This document shows, one piece after another, positions 23,055-31,778 of a stretch of DNA of 64,000 bases. The notes beneath the pieces were generated by a model. The model saw only the letters and a program-made list of their open reading frames with translations, was not told the DNA's origin and made no database searches. Position numbers and translations under genes: made by a program. The first letter of the stretch is position 1; every line of letters begins with the position of its first letter. This DNA is from Candidatus Melainabacteria bacterium (GTDB lineage Bacteria; Cyanobacteriota; Vampirovibrionia; Obscuribacterales; Obscuribacteraceae). The DNA lies in contig PLXC01000013.1 of NCBI GenBank assembly GCA_003151275.1, positions 120,272 to 184,271 of the forward strand, read 5' to 3'.

Positions 23055-25460
23055 CTAGCGTCGCCGCCATACGGTCGCAAGCGAAGAGATCAATTGATAC
23101 TTTCTTTGGTGCTCTCGTATCAATAAAGGCATGTCGAATTTTTCCAGCAATTCGAAATCGTTCGACAATCGTTCAATCAGCTCTTCCTCAGATGTCTTCT
23201 CATCTTCTCTCCGTCCACCAAACCAGGATTCTCTTGGTGTAAATTTTTCCATCCACGTAAACGGTGTCGTGATAACAAGTAATCCTCCCCTTCGAACAAT
23301 GCCTCGATCACCGCTCATGCGCGATAAGCAGGCGTTAGGGCTCGGCAACCGACACAATAAATTGGCTAAAAGGACTGCGTCAAAGCCAACAAACTCTGGC
23401 GGTAAGGCGCAGGCATCGGCTCTTCTAAAGTTGATTCGCTGTGAAAAAGTTTTGTCGACTGTGGCTTCGAGTGAAAGAACTTGCTCGCCCTCAGTTCTAC
23501 AATCAAAGTTGATGATGCCATCGGTTTGAAGCCGTTTTGCTGCATCAATAAATGCCTGGCTCAAATCAACTGCAGTCACTTCTGCGAACATTTCTGCCAG
23601 CTTGAAGGACGCGCCGCCTACGGCACAACCTACATCGAGTGCGCGGTCTGGCTGGATGCCCAATTTTTTCGTCCACTTTTTAACCAGCTCGGCGCAACGC
23701 TGTGGGAACTCTGTCAAATCGCGACTGATGAAATGAAAAGGCATTTGAATTTCTGCTGGCGCAAAGTGCAAGGTTAGATATTCATTTAGAATGGACTCGG
23801 TTTCGTAAGGATTGATTTGGCTTTGTTGCTCACCAAGATGCACTACGCCACCATCACCGGTACTAGATACAATTCTAAATCCAGCATGTTGAAAGAAGTG
23901 CGCACGAAAGTGGAATCGAGCCCAAGCTGTCGCTTCGTCTCCACTACTGATGAACGAACCACCAAGTATCATCTGGTGTTTTCCATCAAAGCATGGCACG
24001 CTGAAATCGTCATAATATTTGTTTACGGCGAATCCATTCAGGGGATTAAACTGATCTTCGCACCATTGCCAAACGTTTCCAAACAAATCACCGGGAAGGT
24101 TTTCATCGTCTGAGTTTAGATCGGCTCCGACACGTCGCTCCGCGCCCCAAGTGAGATTGAGATTGAATCTACGATCGCTAAGAACGCCTGTTTTGGATTG
24201 GTACTGTATTTGGTGCGTCTTATCCAAGTGGTCTACCAGCTGTCGCAGTCGATGATGCTCTGCTTCAGTGATAAGTCTGTAAGCATTATCACTTCCGTCA
24301 TTGTCAGCGCGCCATTTGCAGTAAGCTTCTGCTTCGTAAAAATTCGCTACGACTGGCCATGACCACTGCATCGGTATCAATTCGAAGCAAGTGCGCAGTC
24401 GATATTGATGGTATCCATTTGGTCCCTGTGGTTTCCAGAATGTGGGAAATTTGGTATTCCTGAACGAACGCCACTGCCAGCCTTCTTCACTCCAAAATTT
24501 TTGTTCGAGGTAGGCACCGCAGGAGACGAACGAATAGAACTCGCCATTGCTAATTAGATTCTTGGACACGGCAAATGCGCCAATTTGCCGCATTCTAGTA
24601 CCATATTCGTTGTCCCAGCCATAAAGATGATTGTTCGCTGGCTTACCAATCTCCACTGCACCGGCTTCAACCTGCAAAAGATGATTGGAGGGGAAATCTT
24701 TTCCGGTTACCGGTGGAAACACAGCATTGTTTGACGGTGACATGTCCAAATCTGGCCAGGCGTCTGGCTTCCTAACGCATTCGAGCGGCAGCTCACGAAT
24801 GAGAACAGAAGAGGTTTCTAAATGGATTCGCTCATGCTCAAATCCCATGAAAAGTGTCCATAGTGGACTGGTTTGCGTAATCGGTATGTGACCTTCGTTC
24901 AAACCCTCGTGCGATGCGATGATTCCCGAAACAACCTTATAGACTTGCTTGCGATATTCGTGTAATTCCTGCAATGGCGGCCAATCCATCGTGTTTTTCG
25001 ACATGTCATCCCACGACATTTCGTCTACCCCTGTCTCAAAAACGCTTTCTAATTTTGGATTCACCGCGCGCGAAATCAATCCACCCAGTCTGAGTTTGTT
25101 GACGTACAGCACAGCTTGATGAATGTAGTAGAAAACCAGGGGATATCGCAGTCCGTGGTAAGGCACGACATAAAACACATCGTCCGATTTTAGCCCGGAG
25201 AACAGCACTTCAGTCAGTGTCCATGTATTGTCAAAGTAATCCTGCACCTGTTGTCTTGTGCAATTCGCTAAATCCGGCATACTCAGCGAGTGGATCTTGC
25301 CGTGGCCATCGACACCCGGACATAAGCCCGCGACGGGGCGCCTGCCCGTCCACCATCCCAGTGAGTTGGCCAATATATCATTGGCTCTGCCGGTCGCTTT
25401 TCCAGATGTTGTTACGGACGTCAGCTCTGACTTAGGATTGACCATCTCGTTGTGTCGCAT
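23055..25460 (-). CDS. ovoA: OvoA: 5-histidylcysteine sulfoxide synthase / N-methyltransferase
   Basis: The product is 801 residues in three domains. Residues 35-230 are a DinB-type iron-binding domain with His114 (FYYIHQ) and His209/His213 (FEHERIHLETS) as likely ligands. Residues 240-555 are a formylglycine-generating-enzyme-like sulfoxide synthase domain ending GDLFGNVWQWCEDQF and GGSFIS...RAHFFQHAGFRIV. Residues 585-801 are a SAM methyltransferase (ALDVGCAVGGASFKLAE, then VTAVDLSQAFIDAAKRL). EgtB has only the first two; the fused methyltransferase is diagnostic for OvoA, which joins cysteine to histidine and N-methylates the product in ovothiol A synthesis. Ovothiols are antioxidant thiols. 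AAAGGT precedes the ATG. Confidence 0.93.
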   Translation of the reverse strand: MRHNEMVNPKSELTSVTTSGKATGRANDILANSLGWWTGRRPVAGLCPGVDGHGKIHSLSMPDLANCTRQQVQDYFDNTWTLTEVLFSGLKSDDVFYVVPYHGLRYPLVFYYIHQAVLYVNKLRLGGLISRAVNPKLESVFETGVDEMSWDDMSKNTMDWPPLQELHEYRKQVYKVVSGIIASHEGLNEGHIPITQTSPLWTLFMGFEHERIHLETSSVLIRELPLECVRKPDAWPDLDMSPSNNAVFPPVTGKDFPSNHLLQVEAGAVEIGKPANNHLYGWDNEYGTRMRQIGAFAVSKNLISNGEFYSFVSCGAYLEQKFWSEEGWQWRSFRNTKFPTFWKPQGPNGYHQYRLRTCFELIPMQWSWPVVANFYEAEAYCKWRADNDGSDNAYRLITEAEHHRLRQLVDHLDKTHQIQYQSKTGVLSDRRFNLNLTWGAERRVGADLNSDDENLPGDLFGNVWQWCEDQFNPLNGFAVNKYYDDFSVPCFDGKHQMILGGSFISSGDEATAWARFHFRAHFFQHAGFRIVSSTGDGGVVHLGEQQSQINPYETESILNEYLTLHFAPAEIQMPFHFISRDLTEFPQRCAELVKKWTKKLGIQPDRALDVGCAVGGASFKLAEMFAEVTAVDLSQAFIDAAKRLQTDGIINFDCRTEGEQVLSLEATVDKTFSQRINFRRADACALPPEFVGFDAVLLANLLCRLPSPNACLSRMSGDRGIVRRGGLLVITTPFTWMEKFTPRESWFGGRREDEKTSEEELIERLSNDFELLEKFDMPLLIREHQRKYQLISSLATVWRRR

Positions 25461-25568
25461 ATTATGGGTTACCTTTCAATCAAAATTAAGCTCTGCTGTC
25501 CTGATGTGACCTAAGACTGATCTTGCGGTGAGAAAGTGTCCATACCGTGAATGCGTGCAACTCTTTAT

Positions 25569-26120
25569 TCACTTGTTTGCTGCGAGTGCTTTCAGTTTCA
25601 ACTGTAGTTGTTTGACTTTGGCAGAAGTTTTCGGCAAGTTCTTCTTGTAGATAGTCAATGCCTTTTCGAAGTGCTGCTTAGCTGCCTTCTTATCATTGAG
25701 CGACGTTGAGTCGATTCCCACTCGCAGCTCTGCATCAGCGACTAACTCGCCGTCGGCGCCGTTTTGCGTCGTTAGTGCAACAATTGCTTCTTTGTGTAAT
25801 GCAAGGGCGTCTTTATACTTTCCCAGTTCCCACTTCGTGTTGCCCAAAATCATTTCGACGCTACTGAGGTTTGGTCCCGAAGTCCCTTCTTGATGATCCT
25901 TACCTAACTTAAGCGCTTGCTCTAATTTTTTTTCAGCCTGGATGTAGTTTCGTTCCTCGTAGAACTTTTTACCAGCAGAAAAAATTTCCGCTTTATCCGC
26001 AGGCTTTGCGCATCCAGCGCAGCATGACATAACTATAAAAATAGAAATGAGAAGAAAAATTGTCTGTGGAACAGGCGCTCTTTGAGCCGATAAGCCTGCT
26101 CCTGTTTGAAGCATGTTCAT
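25569..26120 (-). CDS. TPR lipoprotein
   Basis: The product is 183 residues with GAGG before the ATG. A hydrophobic leader (TIFLLISIFIVMSCCAGC) ends in a lipobox-like cysteine cluster, so lipid anchoring is likely. Two to three TPR units follow (FYEERNYIQAEKKLEQALKL, WELGKYKDALALHKEAIVAL, DKKAAKQHFEKALTIYKK). It probably scaffolds envelope partners; none is identified. It reads away from ovoA's start region in the same direction, with 108 bp between, so co-transcription is possible. Confidence 0.7.
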   Translation of the reverse strand: MNMLQTGAGLSAQRAPVPQTIFLLISIFIVMSCCAGCAKPADKAEIFSAGKKFYEERNYIQAEKKLEQALKLGKDHQEGTSGPNLSSVEMILGNTKWELGKYKDALALHKEAIVALTTQNGADGELVADAELRVGIDSTSLNDKKAAKQHFEKALTIYKKNLPKTSAKVKQLQLKLKALAANK

Positions 26121-26281
26121 GAATCCTCACAAGTATTCTTTACCCAATTGGGAATCGCTTTAAAAAGCCGCACGCCCTTGATAAATGCTATCTTTTGCCT
26201 TCTTCTCGTTGACGGTTAATTGGCACGGTGTCGAGCGAGCATCGACGTATCAACCAGCTGTCAAGTTGCAATGGGAGTTAC

Positions 26282-27563
26282 ATGCCAAACGATATGATCT
26301 TATATTCGTTTCCTGGTTCGCAAACTGCGCCTCTGTCTGAAATAGGTGGCAAGGCTTTATCGCTATTGCGTGGAAGTCAGGCAGGACTGCCTGTTCCTCC
26401 TGGTTTTGTGTTGCCTGTGCAGTTCTTCTCTATTTGGAACGAGGAACTCAAGTCAAGCATAGAATGGGCTGCTTTTATCGCCGCAAGCACAACCGACGAA
26501 CTGCGCAAGACGTGCGAAGCTCTGAAGAACAGAGCAAAGCAACTGAAGCTTTCGGGTGCCCAGAAAAGTGTTCTGGACGAAGCGCTTAACGATTTTCCCG
26601 CTGATAGTTTGTTCGCTGTGCGGTCCTCTTCGCCGGAGGAGGATCTTGAGGGTTCGTCATTCGCGGGCGGCTACGAAACTATTCTTGGTGTAACTATTGG
26701 TACCATGGAAAGAGCTGTGATCACCGCTTTCGCCTCGTGTCTTGATGTGCGCGTAGTGGTGTATAAGAAAGAGCATGGCTTTGGTATCACTGATCCCAAA
26801 ATCGCACTTGTCGTTATGCAACAAATTGCCAGCGAAATTTCCGGAGTTGGATTTTCGTTGAATCCGGTCACGAACGATTATGACGAGGCTGTGTTCAACG
26901 CCAACTGGGGGCTCGGTGAGACTGTTGTCGCAGGTCTGGTCACACCCGATGAATTTATTGTTGACAAAGTCTCGCTGAGTGTTAAACGCGAAGAGTTGGG
27001 CAGCAAAGAGTTTTCAATCTGGCTGACGCCGGAAGGTGGCACGCACGAGCGGGCAGCCTATCGCAGCAAAGACTCTACGCTGACACAGGAACAACTGACC
27101 TCGCTTACCCAGTTGGTCATGAAAGTCGAGGAACTGTACGGTCGCCCGATCGATATTGAATGGGCATTTGCTTCCGAGAAGTTGTATTTATTGCAAGCGC
27201 GTCCAATCACTACCTACGCTTTCCAATATTATGGTGTTGGCCGGCAAGGAAAAGTTCGTCAAATTTTTCCAAAATCTCGATCCCCTGGCGGCGGCAACTC
27301 TTGAACAGGTCGATGAGAAAGAATACTTGGGAAATCCGGATATCAAACACCTGCCACTGCAGATGGTGTGGCGTGCACCGGAGCTGGTAACCCACTTAGT
27401 TGGAGCAGAGCTGATGCCTGAGCATGCGCATCGTCAGGCCCAGCACGAAATCGAAATTTTCAAAAAGGATGCATTGGAAATAGCTAATGAAAATTTATCA
27501 GTCAAAGAAGTGGCCCAAAAACTAACAGGGCGGCAAGTCCCTGTCAATCTAGACAGGCGATGA
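26282..27563 (+). pseudogene. PEP synthase/PPDK-like gene, frameshifted and truncated
   Basis: Starting at ATG 26282 (GGGAG just upstream), the frame encodes the N-terminal ATP-grasp domain of PEP synthase/pyruvate phosphate dikinase: GGKALSLLRGSQAGLPVPPG, AVRSSSPEEDLEGSSFAGGY, and IDIEWAFASEKLYLLQARPI. That frame stops at 27304. At about 27240-27260, near GGAAAAG, coding-quality sequence moves into another frame and runs to 27563 (KFVKFFQNLDPLAAATLEQV, then PEHAHRQAQHEIEIFKKDAL). Even joined, the protein would be about 427 residues and lack the phosphohistidine swivel and PEP-binding domains, about half the usual length. It is a decayed gene or a sequencing frameshift in an already truncated gene; the missing C-terminus favours decay. 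Confidence 0.75.
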
Positions 27564-27725
27564 TCCTGACTGTGGTCAATCCCTTGTGTGAAGACAATCT
27601 CCGGGCATGAAGCGCATCTCAACATTCCGTCTGCTCTCGCGGCACTATCCCCACCCGGGGCTTAGCTAGAAACGGGAGGCGTTGGCGGCTAAAATAACTC
27701 GAGTTAGCGAATTGGGGTATCTCGT

Positions 27726-27941
27726 ATGAAGCGAAGAAGCGCGCGTGGACAGAGTATGGTTGAGTATGCGCTCGGGCTTGGATGCGTGGCAGCTCTTTGC
27801 ATGGTTGCACTTGGCTCTCTGGGGCACATGAATGGACACATGATTCATGAGATAGAAGAAGCGGTCAACTACGGCGGGCCAACGTCTGCGCACCCCGTAG
27901 ACATGGTCAAGGTGCAAGCGACCCCTTGGAACATCAACTAG
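27726..27941 (+). CDS. Flp-type (class III) pilin-like prepilin
   Basis: The product is 71 residues. A short basic leader KRRSARG is followed by QSMVEYALGLGCVAALCMVA, the typical type IVb/Flp prepilin cleavage region (G before Q, Glu at +5 of the mature N-terminus and a hydrophobic helix). The C-terminus is short and polar. Prepilin peptidase should cut after the Gly. No Tad secretion genes are nearby, so it would use machinery encoded elsewhere. GGGGTATCTC precedes the ATG. Confidence 0.8.
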   Translation: MKRRSARGQSMVEYALGLGCVAALCMVALGSLGHMNGHMIHEIEEAVNYGGPTSAHPVDMVKVQATPWNIN

Positions 27942-28133
27942 GACGATAAACTAGGATCTTAAAAACTAGTCTGCAGTTTTTGTTTTGCGAAAAGCTTTGA
28001 CTAACAAACACTGATCGAATTTTTTGAAATATTGAAGAATCGCTACGAAGATTATTGATACGAACGGCACAGTTTGCATGACTGTTTCAAGAATGTGATG
28101 GGAACAGCAAGGTTGCATAGATGTTACACCAGC

Positions 28134-28472
28134 CTAGTGACAGCACTCTTTGTTTGACGCCTTGATGTCGACTTCGATCGAATCGACATCGTGCAAATAG
28201 AGCTCTGGTGCTCTACGAAACACTTGCATTAGTTCTTCTATTACACGTGCAGAATCTTGTTTTTGTATGGCGTCAACCACGCATGTTTCGAGATGCTGCT
28301 TGAGCATTACTTCTGAAGTCTTATCCAACGCCGCTTGGACCGCCTTTAGCTGATTGAGCACGTCCATGCAATATCGTTTTTCATCGACCATGCGGTAGAC
28401 GGAATTTAAGTGCCCGATCGCTTTTGAAAGGCGTAGCTTTAGTTTTTCTTTGGAGTCATCGGTTATTGGCAT
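28134..28472 (-). CDS. CsoR/RcnR/FrmR-type metal- or formaldehyde-sensing repressor
   Basis: The product is 112 residues and all-helical. It has the DUF156 layout: KLRLSKAIGHLNSVYRMVDE, YCMDVLNQLKAVQAALDK and LKQHLETCVVDAI. Cys35, His60 and Cys64 are at the C-H-C metal-binding positions of the Cu(I) sensor CsoR. The C-terminus is extended by about 25 residues and ends ASNKECCH, possibly extra metal ligands. No metal transporter is adjacent, so the regulated target is not evident. No typical GC-rich operator is seen upstream. Confidence 0.88.
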   Translation of the reverse strand: MPITDDSKEKLKLRLSKAIGHLNSVYRMVDEKRYCMDVLNQLKAVQAALDKTSEVMLKQHLETCVVDAIQKQDSARVIEELMQVFRRAPELYLHDVDSIEVDIKASNKECCH

Positions 28473-28568
28473 TCCGAGAGTTTACGATAAACGAGTCTTA
28501 AATGCGTGCGCAAGCGCGTTTCAATTTACTCATATTGACTAAATTCGCTGCCGTACATTCATCTGTTC

Positions 28569-28814
28569 TTAAGCCATATGTCTAAACGTGTGCGGATGCG
28601 CGCTAGCTTTGTGAATTTGCTTCCCAACAACTGAGCCTTTCATGTTGTGAGGCATGAAACAGAGCACAAGAATCGCACAAACTTCCATCGCCACAATAGA
28701 AATCACTAGAGGACTGCGCATGCTAGTCTGCTCAAGAACGAGCTCACTGTCTAGTGAACGCGAACGAAGACTGCTAATTTGGTTTGCCGTGCCAAAATCG
28801 TATTTGTGAAACAT
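28569..28814 (-). CDS. Small single-span membrane protein
   Basis: The product is 81 residues from ATG 28814, preceded at ideal distance (7 bases) by GGAGGT. That fixes the start seven codons after the first in-frame ATG. A polar N-terminal half leads to one hydrophobic span (PLVISIVAMEVCAILVLCF), then a basic His-rich tail (KQIHKASAHPHTFRHMA). It could be a metal-linked small protein given the His cluster and the CsoR neighbour, but that is speculation. No family is recognised. Confidence 0.55.
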   Translation of the reverse strand: MFHKYDFGTANQISSLRSRSLDSELVLEQTSMRSPLVISIVAMEVCAILVLCFMPHNMKGSVVGKQIHKASAHPHTFRHMA

Positions 28815-28873
28815 AACTTTCACCTCCAATTCCAAACTAGCAAACGGTTGTGGAGAAAGTGTGAGTGTGCAGA

Positions 28874-31531
28874 TCAGTCAATACCCAGATGCACAAATGG
28901 TGCCCAGGCGTGGATTGGTTGTCCGCTTCGAGCCGCAGCCCGCTGTGCTTCTCTTAAGGCATCCGCGATTTGCAGCTGCGTTCCGTCTGATGCAGGCACC
29001 AGATATTTATGGAATTCTTGCATCAGTTCTGCCGTTGACCGATCCGCTACTTCCCATAAACTCAGTACCAGATTTGGCATTCCCGCATACATCAAAGCGC
29101 GCGCCAGTCCCAGAATTTCACCACCCTCAGTGATCTTGTTGACCCCTGTTTGGCACGCTGAGAGCACCAACAATTTCCCGCAATCAGTTCGCAGAGCATT
29201 GCCCTGCAAAATCGCCGCAGCAGTTAAAATACTTCCATCAGCAAGCACCAATCCCGAGGCCAGCGGTTCTTCAGAGTTGAAGACAGCGTGTCCCGCGAAA
29301 TGTACAACTGGATACTGACTGAAAAGTTCAGACAACGATTGTTTGACTTCATCGTTTCTCAGAAGCTTGGCTCCTGAAGCTTGAGCTCCGAAGATGTTTT
29401 GTGCCTCTTCCATTGTGTAGCTCAAGTCTTCTAAACCAGCTGCTGAACGCAGTCGGGAGCTGAAAACCAATCCCTCTTTTCTGGTCGCTGAGTAATCGCT
29501 GATCGCCGACACCAAATATTTGTTGGCGTCAACGCCGACGTTTCGATTCGCCTTGGCCAAAACTGGAATCAAACTCGTGGTCGGCAGATAGCTGATCGAG
29601 AATCTTTCACAGATGAATGCTTTGCCATCATGCAGTGCTGAAAACGGCAGATGATACAAGCTTGAATGCGGAACAATTAAAAGGCGATCGATATTCTCAG
29701 GAAGATCTGATATCACCGGTGCCACCAGTTTGTTGTACAAGCGTTTGCACAAACTGGCGGGAACTTCCCAGCCCTCGGTTGCGGACATCTCCAGGAAGCT
29801 GGCTAAATCAGCGGCGAATGATTCACGGTCTTCATCGCTGGCGATGATGTTGATATTTGGTTCGTCTTTGCCATACCAAATGCCGGCCGAGACAATGTAC
29901 TGGTCAGTCCAATAGAACTCGAGTATGGCGGTGTTTCGATTCAATGAGTGTTGCTCAGGCTCATTCACTTTTGGCGTCGTCCACAGTGACTTGATTTCTT
30001 CGAAATTTAGAGTGCTGGCAGCGACAAGTCCAGCATAGTTTGGATGTCTTCGGCGCAATTGATTGACGACATCACGCCACTCGGAATAAATTTTTTGCGA
30101 ATCCTCTGGTGCTAGAGTCGCGCCTCTTGAGCCACTTTCGCTTGCCGGCGGTCCTTGCCAGAACAATCTTTCGAAGTGGGCAATTTGACTGCGCAGGTCC
30201 GATTCACGTCTGATCAAGCGAGCGAGTGATTGATCTGCGCTTTCAGTTAGTTCCGAAATATCGATCGGGGAATTGCTGAGCAAATCTAACAAGGCGCGGG
30301 ATTTGGCTCTGCCAACGTATTCCAATGCCTCGACGCGCTTGCCCATCGATAGACAAACACTGACCATATCTCGATAGAGTTCCTGTCCACGGTTAGCAAA
30401 GCTCGTTTTCAAATCATCCGCTTTGATCGACGAACGCTGTTCATCAAACAAATTAATTGCCTTTTCGAAACATTCGAAGGCGGGCTGTAACTGTTCACGC
30501 GCCTCATAAACTTTGCCTATGTTGGAGAGGTAAATACGCTCTCCTTGCCTATCGTCGATATCTTCGCTAATTTGCAGAGCTTGCTCGTAATATTCAAGCG
30601 CGGTTTCCACCTCGCCTTTAGTCATAAAGCAATCGCCAAGACTGTCTAAATGAGCCGCTTCAGATTGCTGATCGCCAAACTCACGGGCAAATTCAACTGC
30701 CTTGGCGCAGCAATCAACGGCCTTGTCGACGTTGTCTAACTTCAACCAGGTCGTGCCGATATTACCCAGCCAAATCCCCAGCCTTCGACCGTCTCCAGAG
30801 GACTCAGAAAAATTCAAAGCATCCTGATAACACATGATCGCGTCTTGAAAGCGCTTCAATTCAAAAAATGCATTGCCTTGACTGCCTCTGCAAATCGCCT
30901 GGGTGCGCGTGTCTTGATTTGCTTCCGCTTCGTTGTAAGCGATTGCATAGTATTTTACGGCGTCTTCAAATAGCCCGAGTTCAGCCATAGCGAGCCCAAG
31001 ACTGCCCAGCCATGTGGAGCGATTCGGTGTTTCCTTGCGCGCTTCAAGCGCATGGCGAAACCATTCCGATGCTTGCTCAGCCCAGCCCCGCTCGAGATAT
31101 AAGCGACCCAAGTTTCCAAAAGAAATTTCCATACCGACGACATCTTCTGATGTGTAAGCAGCTTCTAGAGCCTGAAGGAAGTGTTGAATAGCCTCGTCGC
31201 AATGTCCCCGATCGCGTTCGTACTCGCCCAACAACAGGCTTGCGTGTGCCTCGATTTGGGTCAAGCCGTTATCTCGCGCGATTTGAGCAGATTGCATGAA
31301 GTCAGAGCGCGCCTCCTCCAACAAACCGCTGGCTTGCTTGGCGACTCCTAGATAGCTGACGAAAACTGCGTAGGCGGCGGGATCTTTGATCGTATGCGCC
31401 AGCTCAACGGCCCCGGCGTAAGACTTCAAAGCCAGCTCAAAATCGCCAGCTTGTAAGGCATCCCAGCCTTCTTTGCCTTGACGTTCCATTGAGGCACGCT
31501 TCTTATTATTTGCTAGGGATTTATTCCCCAT
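28874..31531 (-). CDS. TPR-CHAT caspase-like protein
   Basis: The product is 885 residues from ATG 31531, preceded by AGAGG six bases upstream (a longer GTG start at 31564 is possible). Residues 20-380 hold about ten TPR units. The C-terminal 320 residues are a CHAT peptidase domain: LLIVPHSSLYHLPFSALHDG, VVHFAGHAVFNSEEPLASG with the catalytic His, and LLVLSACQTGVNKITEGGEI with the catalytic Cys, then LVLSLWEVAD. CHAT proteins are caspase-like proteases; in bacteria several work in programmed cell death or defence (for example with type III-E CRISPR). Target unknown. No partner gene is obvious here. Confidence 0.9.
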   Translation of the reverse strand: MGNKSLANNKKRASMERQGKEGWDALQAGDFELALKSYAGAVELAHTIKDPAAYAVFVSYLGVAKQASGLLEEARSDFMQSAQIARDNGLTQIEAHASLLLGEYERDRGHCDEAIQHFLQALEAAYTSEDVVGMEISFGNLGRLYLERGWAEQASEWFRHALEARKETPNRSTWLGSLGLAMAELGLFEDAVKYYAIAYNEAEANQDTRTQAICRGSQGNAFFELKRFQDAIMCYQDALNFSESSGDGRRLGIWLGNIGTTWLKLDNVDKAVDCCAKAVEFAREFGDQQSEAAHLDSLGDCFMTKGEVETALEYYEQALQISEDIDDRQGERIYLSNIGKVYEAREQLQPAFECFEKAINLFDEQRSSIKADDLKTSFANRGQELYRDMVSVCLSMGKRVEALEYVGRAKSRALLDLLSNSPIDISELTESADQSLARLIRRESDLRSQIAHFERLFWQGPPASESGSRGATLAPEDSQKIYSEWRDVVNQLRRRHPNYAGLVAASTLNFEEIKSLWTTPKVNEPEQHSLNRNTAILEFYWTDQYIVSAGIWYGKDEPNINIIASDEDRESFAADLASFLEMSATEGWEVPASLCKRLYNKLVAPVISDLPENIDRLLIVPHSSLYHLPFSALHDGKAFICERFSISYLPTTSLIPVLAKANRNVGVDANKYLVSAISDYSATRKEGLVFSSRLRSAAGLEDLSYTMEEAQNIFGAQASGAKLLRNDEVKQSLSELFSQYPVVHFAGHAVFNSEEPLASGLVLADGSILTAAAILQGNALRTDCGKLLVLSACQTGVNKITEGGEILGLARALMYAGMPNLVLSLWEVADRSTAELMQEFHKYLVPASDGTQLQIADALREAQRAAARSGQPIHAWAPFVHLGID

Positions 31532-31676
31532 ACGAAACCTCTGAGCACGCGATGTCGTTCTCACAGTTTAAGCTCAATACGTTTATTGCGACCATGTTTT
31601 CCCAATCAGCCCGGAAACGTTTGTTCCTTTGCTGACTGTATTTATCCGGGGATGAGGGTTTTTCGACAAAATGAAA

Positions 31677-31698
31677 ACACGCCGTTTAAACGACGTGT
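31677..31698 (-). terminator. Hairpin downstream of the 31779-32891 gene
   Basis: A 22-bp near-perfect palindrome (ACACG, one mismatch, CGTTTAAACG core, one mismatch, CGTGT). On the minus strand it is followed by TTTCATTTTG, as in a Rho-independent terminator. It lies 80 bases after the stop of the minus-strand secreted-protein gene. Confidence 0.5.
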
Positions 31699-31710
31699 GG
31701 CTTCAAACTC

Positions 31711-31749
31711 GAAATGGAGCGCGGAACTCCAGTCCCGCCTCGATCCGCG
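31711..31749 (+). repeat. Dispersed repeat, GAAATGGAGCGCG family, copy 1
   Basis: The unit starts GAAATGGAGCGCGGAACTCC and ends AGTCCCGCCTCGATCCGCG. Two related units lie at 40271-40362. It sits in a 214-bp gap between two minus-strand genes and contains a self-complementary GGAACTCCAGTCCC-like core, so it can form a small hairpin. Confidence 0.6.
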
Positions 31750-31778
31750 TTATGGGCGACACTCTAAGTGTTTACTGA

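Noticed and set aside
26228..26281. Upstream GTG start for the PEP-synthase-like gene
   Set aside because: The ATG at 26282 has GGGAG directly upstream and begins just before the conserved domain; the extension is polar and unrelated.
31620..31760. CRISPR array
   Set aside because: Short repeats here are single hairpins and one dispersed repeat; there is no regular repeat-spacer pattern anywhere in the window.
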